Origin: Trinickia symbiotica
GTDB lineage: Bacteria > Pseudomonadota > Gammaproteobacteria > Burkholderiales > Burkholderiaceae
NCBI RefSeq assembly: GCF_002934455.1
Contig: NZ_PTIR01000007.1
Coordinates: 186,001 to 250,000, forward strand
Direction: 5' to 3'
Length of the DNA: 64,000 nt
Numbering within the stretch: position 1 is the first letter of the stretch; the number at the start of each line of letters is the position of its first letter. Below the pieces are notes generated by a model. That model had not been told where the DNA came from, did not search any database, and saw only the letters and a list, made by a program, of their open reading frames with translations. This document shows, piece after piece, positions 56,519 through 64,000 of the stretch. The position numbers and the translations under genes were made by a program.

Positions 56519-56764
56519 ATGCCCCACACCCCGCACGAAATCTTTCAGCGCACGAGCGCTCCGGTGACGATAGACGAGGACCTTTGCATTGCCGACAAGG
56601 GCTGCACCGTCTGCGTCGACGTATGCCCGCTCGATCTGCTTGCGATCGACATGACGAAGGGCAAGGCCTATATGCAGTTCGACGAATGCTGGTACTGCAT
56701 GCCGTGCGAGCGCGACTGCCCGACCGGTGCCGTGAAAGTCGAGATTCCGTATCTGTTGCGCTAG
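56519..56764 (+). CDS. AprB-like ferredoxin with two [4Fe-4S] clusters
   Basis: 81-aa ferredoxin. Cluster ligands are Cys23, 29, 32, 36 (CX5CX2CX3C) and Cys57, 60, 63, 67. The pattern and surrounding residues (DECWYCMPCERDCPTGAV) resemble the core of AprB, but the AprB C-terminal tail that clamps AprA is absent. Ten bases after the flavoprotein stop, so the two products likely form a complex, electron flow from FAD to ferredoxin or the reverse. Confidence 0.85.
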   Translation: MPHTPHEIFQRTSAPVTIDEDLCIADKGCTVCVDVCPLDLLAIDMTKGKAYMQFDECWYCMPCERDCPTGAVKVEIPYLLR

Positions 56765-56825
56765 CGACGGCAATTGGCCCGCAAACGCCATCGCTCTTCC
56801 CAACCCTATTCGACACGCCCTGACC

Positions 56826-58250
56826 ATGATGAGAATTCGAAAGCGAATATCGCGCATCCTCGCGACGCTGCTGCTGTTGACGCTGACAGGCGTCGCCCGC
56901 GCCGAAACGATTCGTGTAGCCATCGGCACGCAGGATACGACGATCAACTGCGCGGCCGGCGGCCTGCTGATTCGCGAATTGCATCTGCTCGACAAATACC
57001 TGCCGCATACCGGGAAATACAAGGATGCTCGGTACGACGTGCAGTGGAAGGACTTCACATCGGGCGCGCCGATCACGAACGAAATGATCGCCGGCAAGCT
57101 CGATTTCGGCGTCATGGCCGACTTTCCGGGTACGCTCAACGGTGCGGCGTTCGAGAAGGGCGGCCGGAAGAGCGTCTTCATCACCGTGCTCGAAGGCAGC
57201 ATCGACGGCAGCGGCAATGGCATCGTCGTGCCTGTCGATTCGCCGCTGCATTCGATCGCCGATCTCAAAGGCAAGACGATCTCGGTGCCGTTCGCGTCGA
57301 CGTCGCACGGCATGCTGCTGCGCGCGATCAAGGCGCAGGGATGGAATCCCGACACCGACGTCAACATCATCACGCAAGCGCCGGAAGTAGCCGGAAGCGC
57401 GTTGAAAGCCGGGAAGATCGATGCGCATGCCGATTTCGTGCCGTTCGCCGACCTCTTTCCCTATCGTGGAATCGCGCGGAAGATCTACGACGGCGCGCAG
57501 AGCCATGCACCGACGTTCCACGGCTCGCTCGTCGATGCGGCATACGCGCAAAAGTATCCGGAAGTCGTCGTCGCCTACTTGAGGGCGGCCCTCGAAGCGA
57601 ATCGCCTGCTCGCGCAGGATCCGGAGAAATACAGCCTGCTCATCGAGAATGTTACCGGCATCGAGGCACCTGTCGACTACCTCTATCACGGTCCGCTCGG
57701 CGTCCAGACGCGCGACCTCACGTGGAAACCCGAATACCGGCAAGCGGTTGCAACCGCGATCGAGACATTGAGGCTGCTGAAGAAGACGGACAGCCATCTC
57801 GACGTGAACACGTTCATCGACGATCGCTATATCCGCGAAGCGTTCAAGGAATCGGGCATCGACTACGAGGCGGCATTGAAGAACTATGCGAAAGAGCCGC
57901 TCATCGCGAACGACGCCGCGACGGGCAAGCCGATACGCGATCTCAACGATGTCGCGCAGATCTGGCTCGTCGGCGAAGATAAAGTGCGCGACTACGCGAC
58001 ACCCGCGCAGGCGTTCGATGCGCTCGGCAAGCTCGGCTCGGGCGCCAAGGTCCGCGCGGTGTACGTGCAGGACCACGGTACCGGTCTGAAGCTCTTTGCC
58101 GATCAAGCCTGGTATGTGAAGGATGCCACGGGAACTGTCACTGCGTTCCTGCTCAAGGGCGCGGCCGATGCATACGCACGGCGCGTATCCGGTTCGGTAG
58201 TCGATTACGCAGCCGCGAGGAGCGGCTCACAGGCCGTCGCGGTACGCTGA
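56826..58250 (+). CDS. SsuA/TauA-type ABC transporter substrate-binding protein
   Basis: 474-aa exported binder with signal peptide (RILATLLLLTLTGVARA) and the nitrate/sulfonate/taurine-binding fold: RVAIGTQDTTINCAAGGL, LDFGVMADFPGTLNG, LKGKTISVPFASTSHGML, KIDAHADFVPFADLFPYRGIA. It is longer than SsuA (about 320 aa), with an extra C-terminal region from about residue 330. Ligand unknown. Confidence 0.87.
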   Translation: MMRIRKRISRILATLLLLTLTGVARAETIRVAIGTQDTTINCAAGGLLIRELHLLDKYLPHTGKYKDARYDVQWKDFTSGAPITNEMIAGKLDFGVMADFPGTLNGAAFEKGGRKSVFITVLEGSIDGSGNGIVVPVDSPLHSIADLKGKTISVPFASTSHGMLLRAIKAQGWNPDTDVNIITQAPEVAGSALKAGKIDAHADFVPFADLFPYRGIARKIYDGAQSHAPTFHGSLVDAAYAQKYPEVVVAYLRAALEANRLLAQDPEKYSLLIENVTGIEAPVDYLYHGPLGVQTRDLTWKPEYRQAVATAIETLRLLKKTDSHLDVNTFIDDRYIREAFKESGIDYEAALKNYAKEPLIANDAATGKPIRDLNDVAQIWLVGEDKVRDYATPAQAFDALGKLGSGAKVRAVYVQDHGTGLKLFADQAWYVKDATGTVTAFLLKGAADAYARRVSGSVVDYAAARSGSQAVAVR

Positions 58251-58313
58251 ACCGGCCGCATACCGCCGCACGGGCATTCCGCGATTCATACGCTTCACCG
58301 ATACGGACACTGC

Positions 58314-59192
58314 ATGGCTGCCACACTCGAATATGTAGACCGCCGCTCACCGGACCCAATGCCGCCGGTGAAACAGGACGCCGCAAGTGCGGCCGCGCCG
58401 CGGAAACCCGCGCTAGCCACGCGGCGAAACGCCGTGCGTTTCGTATCGCTCGCGCTCGCGATTGGCCTATGGCAACTTGCCGCTCACTACGAACTCTCAC
58501 TTGGTGTCGTGAGCATGCGGAGCGTGCCGGCGCCGACCGACGTGATACCCGCATTGTGGGCCCTGCTGCATTCGCCGAAGCTGCCGATGCACCTGGCGGC
58601 CAGTCTGACGCGCGTACTGGCCGGCTTCGGTGCCGCCGCCATCGTCGGCGTCGGACTCGGTCTTGCAATCGGGCGTCATCGCGTGCTCGAAGACGCACTG
58701 TTGCCGCCGCTCGAAGTTCTGCGGCCAATTCCCGCCGTTGCGTGGATACCGCTTGCGGTGCTGATGTTTCCGTCGTCCGAGCTCAGCATGATGTTCATCA
58801 CGTTCATAGGTGCGCTCTTTCCGATTTTGCTCAATACCGTTCATGGAGTCGAGGCGATCGATGCCCGCCTGGTTGCAACCGCGCGCAGCCTGGGCACGCG
58901 GCGGCTCGCTCTCTATACCGAAGTCGTGCTGCCGGGCGCCGCGCCGGCGATTTTCACGGGGCTCTCGATCGGCATGGGAACAGCATGGTTCTGCCTCGTG
59001 ACGGCGGAGATGATTGCCGGCCAGTACGGGATCGGCTATTTCACGTGGGAGTCCTACACGCTGCAGAACTACGCGGATATCGTGGTCGGCATGGCGCTGA
59101 TCGGCATACTCGGCATGAGCAGCAGCCTGCTCGTGAAGCGGATCGGACGAGCGCTGACGCCGTGGTACCGCTTGGGAGGAGCGCGCCAGTGA
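58314..59192 (+). CDS. SsuC/TauC-type ABC transporter permease
   Basis: 292-aa permease with about six hydrophobic helices and the family EAA-like loop (EAIDARLVATARSLGTRRLALYTEVVLPGAAPAIFTGL). It follows the binding protein by about 60 bases; its stop overlaps the ATPase start. Confidence 0.9.
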   Translation: MAATLEYVDRRSPDPMPPVKQDAASAAAPRKPALATRRNAVRFVSLALAIGLWQLAAHYELSLGVVSMRSVPAPTDVIPALWALLHSPKLPMHLAASLTRVLAGFGAAAIVGVGLGLAIGRHRVLEDALLPPLEVLRPIPAVAWIPLAVLMFPSSELSMMFITFIGALFPILLNTVHGVEAIDARLVATARSLGTRRLALYTEVVLPGAAPAIFTGLSIGMGTAWFCLVTAEMIAGQYGIGYFTWESYTLQNYADIVVGMALIGILGMSSSLLVKRIGRALTPWYRLGGARQ

Positions 59193-59977
59193 GTGCGGAA
59201 TCTCTCGCTCACTATGGGCCAGGCCGTGTCGACGTTCGGGCGCTCACGATCGAAGTCGGGCCGCCGCACGCGCGAGTCGCCGCGCTCGATGCTCTCGACC
59301 TCGACGTCGAGCCCGGACAATTCGTCTGCGTGCTCGGACCGTCGGGTTGCGGGAAATCGACGTTGCTTGGCGCGATCGCCGGTCACATCGCCGCTACCGG
59401 AGGGGAAATCGCGATCGACGGTGTGCGGGTCGACAGTCCGCATCCCGAGCGCGGCCTCGTCTTTCAGCAGCACACGCTTTTTCCATGGAAGCGCGTCATC
59501 GACAACGTCGCCTTCGGCCTGAAGATGAAGGGTTTGCCCAAGCACGAGCGGCGGCGCGAGGCAGCCGAATTGCTCGCTCTCGTCGGGCTCGCCGGCTTCG
59601 AATCGCATTACCCGGCACAGTTGTCGGGCGGCATGCAACAACGCGTCGAGATCGCGCGCGTGTTGATCAATCGACCACGCATCTTGCTGATGGACGAACC
59701 GTTCGCCGCGCTCGATGCGCAGACGCGCCGCCGGATGCAGACACTGCTGCTCGACATCTGGTCCAAAGTCGGGACGACCGTAGTCTTCGTCACGCACGAC
59801 ATCGACGAGGCGCTGTTTCTCGGCGATCGCATCGTCATGCTGTCGCAACGCCCCGCGCGGATCGTCGCCGATATTGCCGTGCCGCTGCCGCGCCCGCGCT
59901 GCGACGAGTCGACGACGGAAGCGGCGTTTGTCGACATCAAGCGCCGTTGCCTGGCGCTGCTGCGCGAGTCGGATTGA
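59189..59977 (+). CDS. SsuB/TauB-type ABC transporter ATPase
   Basis: 262-aa ATPase: Walker A GPSGCGKST, Q-loop VFQQHTLFPWKRV, signature LSGGMQQRVEIAR, Walker B ILLMDEPFAALD, H-loop VTHDIDEA. GTG start at 59189 overlaps the permease stop. Completes a single-permease sulfonate/nitrate/taurine-class importer. Confidence 0.93.
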   Translation: MSAESLAHYGPGRVDVRALTIEVGPPHARVAALDALDLDVEPGQFVCVLGPSGCGKSTLLGAIAGHIAATGGEIAIDGVRVDSPHPERGLVFQQHTLFPWKRVIDNVAFGLKMKGLPKHERRREAAELLALVGLAGFESHYPAQLSGGMQQRVEIARVLINRPRILLMDEPFAALDAQTRRRMQTLLLDIWSKVGTTVVFVTHDIDEALFLGDRIVMLSQRPARIVADIAVPLPRPRCDESTTEAAFVDIKRRCLALLRESD

Positions 59978-60037
59978 CGATCGGCCGCTATTCACCCATC
60001 GCACGCGCGTGCTTTCGACCTTGTTCGCCGATCCATT

Positions 60038-61030
60038 ATGACTGCTCCACTTTTTACTGCCGCGAATGCGGATGCGTTGCCCGCTCGAGCGACGGCGCTG
60101 ATTGCGCGTCTTACCGATGCGGACGCCACCGTGCGTCGCATTGCGGTCCTCGATATTGCCGATCTCGAGGACGCAGATCTACTGCCTGCGCTCGTCAGCG
60201 TATTGCGCAACGACGACGCCGCCGAAGTGCGCAGCGAGGCGGCGCGCGTGCTGGCGTCGTGGGAGGAGGGCGACGTGATCGCCGCACTATGCGAGGCGTT
60301 GCTCGATGCCGATGCCGACGTTCGCGAGGCGGCGGCGCAAAGCCTTTCCGAGCTCAAAGATCCGGCGTCCGCGCATGTCCTCGTCGGATGGGCGGACCGG
60401 CCGGAACCGTTCGTACGGGCGGCTGTATTGCGTGGTCTCCGTGAATTGCGTTTCGCGGACAGCTTCGCGCTGGCGCTGCGTGCGCTTGCCGACGAGGCCG
60501 CAACGGTCAGGCTCGAGGCCGTCGCTGTGCTGGGATGGCTCAAGGATGCGCGAGCGTTGTCGACGCTGGCTGAGAAGGCCACCGGCGATGCGGACGCCGG
60601 CGTACGCCGCGCCGCGGTCGGCGCGCTTGGCTTTGCGACGCCCGCGGACGGTTTCGTCGTTGCGGCGCTTCTCGATGCGCTCCTCGACGACGCATGGCAA
60701 GTGCGCGAGGAAGCGGCGACCACGCTCGGCAAATTGCGTGCTCCGATTGCGCGCGACGCGCTCATTGCGGCACTCGACGACGCGTATTGGCAGGTCCGTG
60801 TGCGTGCGGCGCGTGCGCTGGGCCAACTTCGCGATGCCATGGCGGTCCGGCCTTTGCAGGCATTGCTGATTCATACGATCAGCAATCTGCGTAAAGAAGC
60901 GGCCCTCGCGCTCGGCGAATTGCGGGATCGCACAGCCCTGGCTGCATTGCACGACGCGCTCGACGACTCGGATCCCGATGTGCGCAAAGCGGCGCGGATC
61001 GCGATTCAACAGATCGAAAGTGCCGGCTGA
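60038..61030 (+). CDS. HEAT-repeat protein (PBS-lyase-type)
   Basis: 330-aa protein of at least nine HEAT-like repeats of about 31 residues, each with the pattern of DxxVRxxAxxALGxL (for example DADVREAAAQSLSELKD, DDAWQVREEAATTLGKLR, DDAYWQVRVRAARALGQLRD, DDSDPDVRKAARIAIQQIES). This is the fold of phycobilin-lyase-like and scaffold proteins, without catalytic motif. Stop overlaps the DUF971 start. As the sixth gene of this cluster it may scaffold the AprA-like complex; inference from context. Confidence 0.85.
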   Translation: MTAPLFTAANADALPARATALIARLTDADATVRRIAVLDIADLEDADLLPALVSVLRNDDAAEVRSEAARVLASWEEGDVIAALCEALLDADADVREAAAQSLSELKDPASAHVLVGWADRPEPFVRAAVLRGLRELRFADSFALALRALADEAATVRLEAVAVLGWLKDARALSTLAEKATGDADAGVRRAAVGALGFATPADGFVVAALLDALLDDAWQVREEAATTLGKLRAPIARDALIAALDDAYWQVRVRAARALGQLRDAMAVRPLQALLIHTISNLRKEAALALGELRDRTALAALHDALDDSDPDVRKAARIAIQQIESAG

Positions 61031-61308
61031 TGAAGTGGCCGTCCGAAGTCCGAGTAAACCATGGCGCAGGCGTGCTCACGCTGCGCTGGCCGGACGGCGA
61101 CGAACGAACGATCGGCCATGCACAGCTTCGCGAGGCATGTCCTTGCGCCGAATGCCGCCGGCTCCGCCTTGGCGGCGATGTGGTGCGCGCGGCACCTGGT
61201 GTCACGGTGACCGATTTGCGATCGATGGGCTACGGCGTGCAAATCGCATTCAGCGATGGCCACGCGCGCGGCATTTATCCGTGGACCTATCTTGCACAAC
61301 TTGCGTGA
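61030..61308 (+). CDS. DUF971 protein (gamma-butyrobetaine hydroxylase N-terminal-like)
   Basis: 92-aa protein of DUF971/GBBH-like N-terminal fold (VNHGAGVLTLRWPDGDERTIGH, LREACPCAECRRLR, RSMGYGVQIAFSDGHARGIYPWTYL). The CPCAEC pair may hold a zinc or contact an Fe-S protein; DUF971 proteins often accompany Fe-S assembly or Mrp factors. It overlaps the HEAT-repeat gene and is the last gene of the block. Confidence 0.85.
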   Translation: MKWPSEVRVNHGAGVLTLRWPDGDERTIGHAQLREACPCAECRRLRLGGDVVRAAPGVTVTDLRSMGYGVQIAFSDGHARGIYPWTYLAQLA

Positions 61309-61526
61309 ATCTTATCGCTCGTGGTTCTCGGCGGCTCCGTAGCGCAGCAGCAGTTAGCGCCTCGTGCGCGATTCGTCTTGGATGCGCGCTTGGTCGCTCG
61401 GTCGGCCGATAGCCGGTAAACTTTCACCTCCTGATCGAGCTGGTAGCGATGTCGGCGCGATATGGCGCTCACGATCTTGGATTTGTCGAATCCTGCGCTA
61501 CCAGCCATGCACCAGTGAGGCTTACC

Positions 61527-62000
61527 GTGGATGATCGATTCGACCGGCGAGAACTTCTTCTACACCTTGGCGATGTGCTCGAAGCAGCGAGCGGTGTCGC
61601 GAAGATTGACCGACCCGACGAACCCGTTTCGCGAGTCGCTTTGAGCGACTCCTCGTTGCAGGCCTTTCCGTTCTTGCGCAACGTGGCGACTACCGTGCTT
61701 GCCAAGGATTTTCCGCAACGCGTGGCGAGCGCATATGGGCATTGGCCGCGGGCGCTGCTCGACGCCGAGCTCGATCATGCGGCGCTGGCTTTGCCTGTCC
61801 GGCGCGAACTGTTCGATCGCGGCGCGGACGGTTGGGACGCGTATGTCGGCTATATGCGGCAAAAGGTCGTTTGGTTCGGGGTGGAGCTTCCCGATACCTC
61901 TACGTCGGATACGAAAACAGTGGGGCCATCGACTCCAGCGCCTGTGCAGGAGCGTTCACCGCTCGGAAAAACCGGATGGCCATGGACGCCGCTCGGTTGA
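61527..62000 (+). CDS. hypothetical protein, unknown (157 aa)
   Basis: Rightward frame with good coding character from the segment RRELLLHLGDVLEAASG to MRQKVVWFGVELP. GTG at 61527 is preferred (GAGG six bases upstream); ATG at 61449 and GTG at 61515 are alternatives. Helical, no recognisable family or signal. It lies in the degraded patch between the AprA-like block and tRNA-Met. Confidence 0.6.
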   Translation: MDDRFDRRELLLHLGDVLEAASGVAKIDRPDEPVSRVALSDSSLQAFPFLRNVATTVLAKDFPQRVASAYGHWPRALLDAELDHAALALPVRRELFDRGADGWDAYVGYMRQKVVWFGVELPDTSTSDTKTVGPSTPAPVQERSPLGKTGWPWTPLG

Positions 62001-62025
62001 TGACGGCGGCACGACGGCCGAGCGC

Positions 62026-62460
62026 TTAAGCGGCTTGCGCCAGCCAGCCTTCCTCCGTGTCCTGAAAGATCATTTTTTCGTCGACATGTCGATCGAGGTT
62101 CGAGATACGCTCGATCAATTCCTGCAGCTTCACGTTGCCATCGACTGTCTCCAGGTAGATGGCGCGGAACATCCTGTCGGCGGTTTTGGGAATCTTGCCT
62201 CGTTTCTCCCAAAGCGCTACGGTTTGCTCCGAAGTGCCTAGCAGGTCGGCCGCGCGATGTTGCGAGAGATCGAGCTCCTTACGCAGGAAGCGGAATTCGG
62301 CGCCTGTGAGATAGCTCTTGCGCGCAAGCGCTCGGCCGATGGCGCGATGAAGGCCGTCCGCGTCTTCAATGGAGACGGCTTTGCCATACGCCGTTTTCCG
62401 AACGTGATAGCCGTTGGCCAGCCACACGTTCTGCAACCCTGTTTCTGTGTAGTGGTACAT
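62026..62460 (-). CDS. XRE/MqsA-type antitoxin-like regulator
   Basis: 144-aa protein with a helix-turn-helix (FRFLRKELDLSQHRAADLLGTSEQTVALWEKRGKIP) after a conserved N-terminal part (MYHYTETGLQNVWLANGYHV). It lacks the zinc-binding cysteines of MqsA. It follows directly (7 bases) the broken DUF4258 gene, the standard order toxin-antitoxin, and is probably the antitoxin that binds the 19-bp dyad at 62782. Confidence 0.8.
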   Translation of the reverse strand: MYHYTETGLQNVWLANGYHVRKTAYGKAVSIEDADGLHRAIGRALARKSYLTGAEFRFLRKELDLSQHRAADLLGTSEQTVALWEKRGKIPKTADRMFRAIYLETVDGNVKLQELIERISNLDRHVDEKMIFQDTEEGWLAQAA

Positions 62461-62467
62461 GGCTTCC

Positions 62468-62781
62468 TTAATAAACGGTAATGACGACTACCCAGTCATC
62501 GTGGTCATCGCGCTCCAGCGCGGCTACGACTGTGACCTCGTCGCCGGCATGTCGTCGGGTGAGCGTGACTGCCAGCTGCCATGCAGATTGACGTGCGCGC
62601 GTTCCGATACCTGCCCGTTTCTCAGGCAATCGTAGACCTGCGTTGGCGTGATCTTTCGTTCCCGCATTCGCTTCTTTGCATGCGGGACGAAGAACACGCG
62701 AGCGGTATCGCGTGCCACTTCGTGGATCAGTCGCCGCAGGTTTGCGTCATTGAGCTTGAACGGTAGAACTTGGGACGGCAT
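62468..62781 (-). pseudogene. DUF4258 toxin-like gene, frameshifted
   Basis: The N-terminal part (MPSQVLPFKLNDANLRRLIH, PHAKKRMRERKITPTQVYDC) is a DUF4258 protein. In that frame it runs on with a nonhomologous tail to a stop near 62524. The proper C-terminus (LAVTLTRRHAGDEVTVVAAL, ending VVVITVY) continues in the other frame and stops at 62468. The switch lies near 62570-62585 and needs one added base, so this is a one-base deletion or a programmed slip. ATG at 62781 or 62787 starts the gene. Confidence 0.75.
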
Positions 62782-63139
62782 ACCCATAATTATTATGGGT
62801 GGCGGGCGAAGAAGCAAGAGGTACCTTATTCCTACAGACGGTCGCTACCCCCGCCCGGTACTTCCCTTCGCGTCTGGGCTGTAAGTGCCGGGTGGCCGGC
62901 GGATCCTTGACTGACGTCGCGGCCGGCAAGGACGCCTGCGCGTGTCCCGTTCCCCCTGCGCCAGGAATGCTGACAACGGGGTTGGTGCCCATGCGCACCA
63001 GGATCAGATTCGGATAGTCATAGGCAGCGCCTGAAGACGTGTCGACAACAACGCCAACTGCGCCGCCGAACACGATATTGCCGAATGCCATGAGCTTGGT
63101 CGACGACTTCCATCGGTTGCTTTTACCTATTGACCCCAT
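62747..63139 (-). pseudogene. fragment of a PEGA-type lipoprotein-like gene
   Basis: Leftward frame whose first part (KSSTKLMAFGNIVFGGAVGV, VDTSSGAAYDYPN) resembles the C-terminal segment of Burkholderia PEGA-type lipoproteins, but the signal peptide and PEGA domain are missing and a stop lies just upstream. The later part is unrecognised and overlaps the toxin operator. Probably a gene remnant. The 63140-63430 stretch holds no feature I can support. Confidence 0.45.
62782..62800. promoter_or_regulatory. 19-bp inverted repeat at toxin gene start
   Basis: ACCCATAAT (62782-62790), one central T, ATTATGGGT (62792-62800): perfect 9-bp arms overlapping the toxin start codon region. Classic toxin-antitoxin operator layout. 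Confidence 0.75.
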
Positions 63140-63423
63140 TTATCAATAAAGGTGCTGCCGCGCGTTGCCGTGGCGAAACGACAATCGCCAACGACATCCG
63201 ATCTAATGACGTCGACGCTGCTCATCGCGATCGCAGAAGGCGCAATGCGGCGCGCGGTAGAAGCCGCGCGCGGCCGAGGCAGAGGGGAGGTTTGCCATGT
63301 CGGTGTTGCCCGCCTTCTCGCTTACGGACATCCCTGCGACGTGCATCAGCGCCGTCGTGGTCGCCGACGGCGACCGCGCAGCGGCAGGTGCTGCAGGTTT
63401 GTGCTACCTGCCATAGGGGCCAC

Positions 63424-63460
63424 CAAAACAAAAGCCCTTGACCGTTAGGTCAAGGGCTTC
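63424..63460 (-). terminator. intrinsic terminator after tRNA-Met
   Basis: Perfect 11-bp stem AAGCCCTTGAC/GTCAAGGGCTT (63433-63443, 63450-63460) with a six-base loop, then leftward UUUUGUUUUG. It lies about ten bases beyond the tRNA 3' end and ends its transcript. Confidence 0.88.
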
Positions 63461-63469
63461 CGTGGATTT

Positions 63470-63546
<77 letters not shown>

Positions 63547-63686
63547 AAAGAAGGCGAATTATGGCCGCGCCGGCCGATGCTGTCAAGGGCTTCGCTCGTG
63601 ACAGGGCTTCGCTCGTGGCGGGCCCCCAGGCCGGACGGCGCTGAGTTCGCGCCGCCCGCCAGGCACCGCTCGCCGCCGCCCCCGTG

Positions 63687-64000
63687 TCAGTCCTGCGAAT
63701 AGATGTTCGAGTCCTTGGTCTCGCGCACGAACAGCATGCCGATCACAAACGTGATCAGCGCGACGATCACCGGATACCAGAGGCCGGAGTAGATGTTGCC
63801 GCTCGCCGCGACGATCGCGAACGCCGTCGCCGGCAGGAAGCCGCCGAACCAGCCGTTGCCGATGTGGTAGGGCAGCGACATCGACGTGTACCGGATCCGC
63901 GTCGGGAAGAGCTCGACGAGCATCGCCGCGATCGGCCCATAGACCATCGTCACGTAGATGACGAGCAACGCGAGAATCACGACCGTCATGGGCCAATTGA
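63687..64000 (-). CDS. MFS transporter (MHS family), C-terminal part; N-terminus off window
   Basis: C-terminal 104 codons of a metabolite:proton symporter. Hydrophobic helices are seen, and the family motif LVELFPTRIRYTSMSLPYHIGNGWFGGFLPA corresponds to the loop before the last helices of MHS-type (ProP/ShiA/KgtP-like) transporters. The gene extends past the right edge. Substrate unknown. Confidence 0.88.
   Translation of the reverse strand, partial: NWPMTVVILALLVIYVTMVYGPIAAMLVELFPTRIRYTSMSLPYHIGNGWFGGFLPATAFAIVAASGNIYSGLWYPVIVALITFVIGMLFVRETKDSNIYSQD

Noticed and set aside
61287-61508. Leftward 73-codon frame beginning MAGSAGFDKSKIVSAI
   Set aside because: First half looks protein-like but ends in low-complexity residues; it overlaps the DUF971 gene end and the start of a better frame. 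Not enough to call.
63130-63448. Rightward frames between the lipoprotein fragment and tRNA terminator
   Set aside because: Arg-rich, no ribosome site, one overlaps the tRNA terminator; no family resemblance.

Overview
The window is a GC-rich (roughly two thirds G+C) chromosomal segment of a betaproteobacterium. Gene content (phoH-miaB pair, glp regulon, DUF4148 protein, LtnD/OtnI/DenD enzymes, numerous CUT2 and SsuABC-type transporters, many GntR/DeoR regulators) points to Burkholderiaceae sensu lato (Burkholderia, Paraburkholderia, Trinickia or a close relative). This is inferred from protein resemblance only.

Layout. 1-2334: tRNA/RNA maintenance (phoH-like ybeZ and miaB). 2546-8715: glycerol catabolism glpD-glpK-glpF with the repressor glpR and a GlpR-type operator at glpD. 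8716-12302: a ferritin-like diiron protein, a PNPOx-like protein and a DEAD-box helicase with a repetitive basic tail. 12410-15924: two multiheme cytochromes c and a CopD-like membrane protein. 16544-18630: galactonate dehydratase with a divergent GntR regulator and a perfect 18-bp palindrome between them. 19039-19981: an MNT nucleotidyltransferase and a PhnZ-like HD oxygenase.

20187-32463: a large sugar island. It contains an FGGY kinase, deoxyribose-phosphate aldolase, a double-domain ALDH16-type aldehyde dehydrogenase, a FucU/RbsD mutarotase, a ribokinase-family kinase, a CUT2 ABC importer with two permeases, and a convergent DeoR closely resembling the E. coli deoxyribose repressor. 2-Deoxyribose or a deoxyribonucleoside-derived sugar is the likely substrate. 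32551-40214: a complete glcDEFGB operon (glycolate to glyoxylate to malate) with divergent glcC and two identical operator-like boxes. 40925-43601: ltnD-otnI-denD for four-carbon acid sugars, without the usual kinase and aldolase.

43831-53773: a DUF4148 protein, an HtrA-like protease, a tiny His-rich lipoprotein, a GntR regulator, an uncharacterised CoA-type catabolic operon (MDR oxidoreductase, thioesterase, VOC protein, acyl-CoA ligase), a CHASE3 chemoreceptor and YceH.

53990-61308 is the most unusual block: a UTRA regulator, a flavoprotein resembling adenylylsulfate reductase AprA, a two-cluster ferredoxin resembling the AprB core, an SsuABC-type importer, a HEAT-repeat protein and a DUF971 protein, in one tightly packed co-directional series. 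No Sat, Qmo or Dsr gene is in view. 61309-63470 is a degraded patch with a frameshifted DUF4258 toxin-like gene, its XRE partner and a lipoprotein fragment. It abuts tRNA-Met(CAT), followed by the end of an MHS-type MFS transporter.
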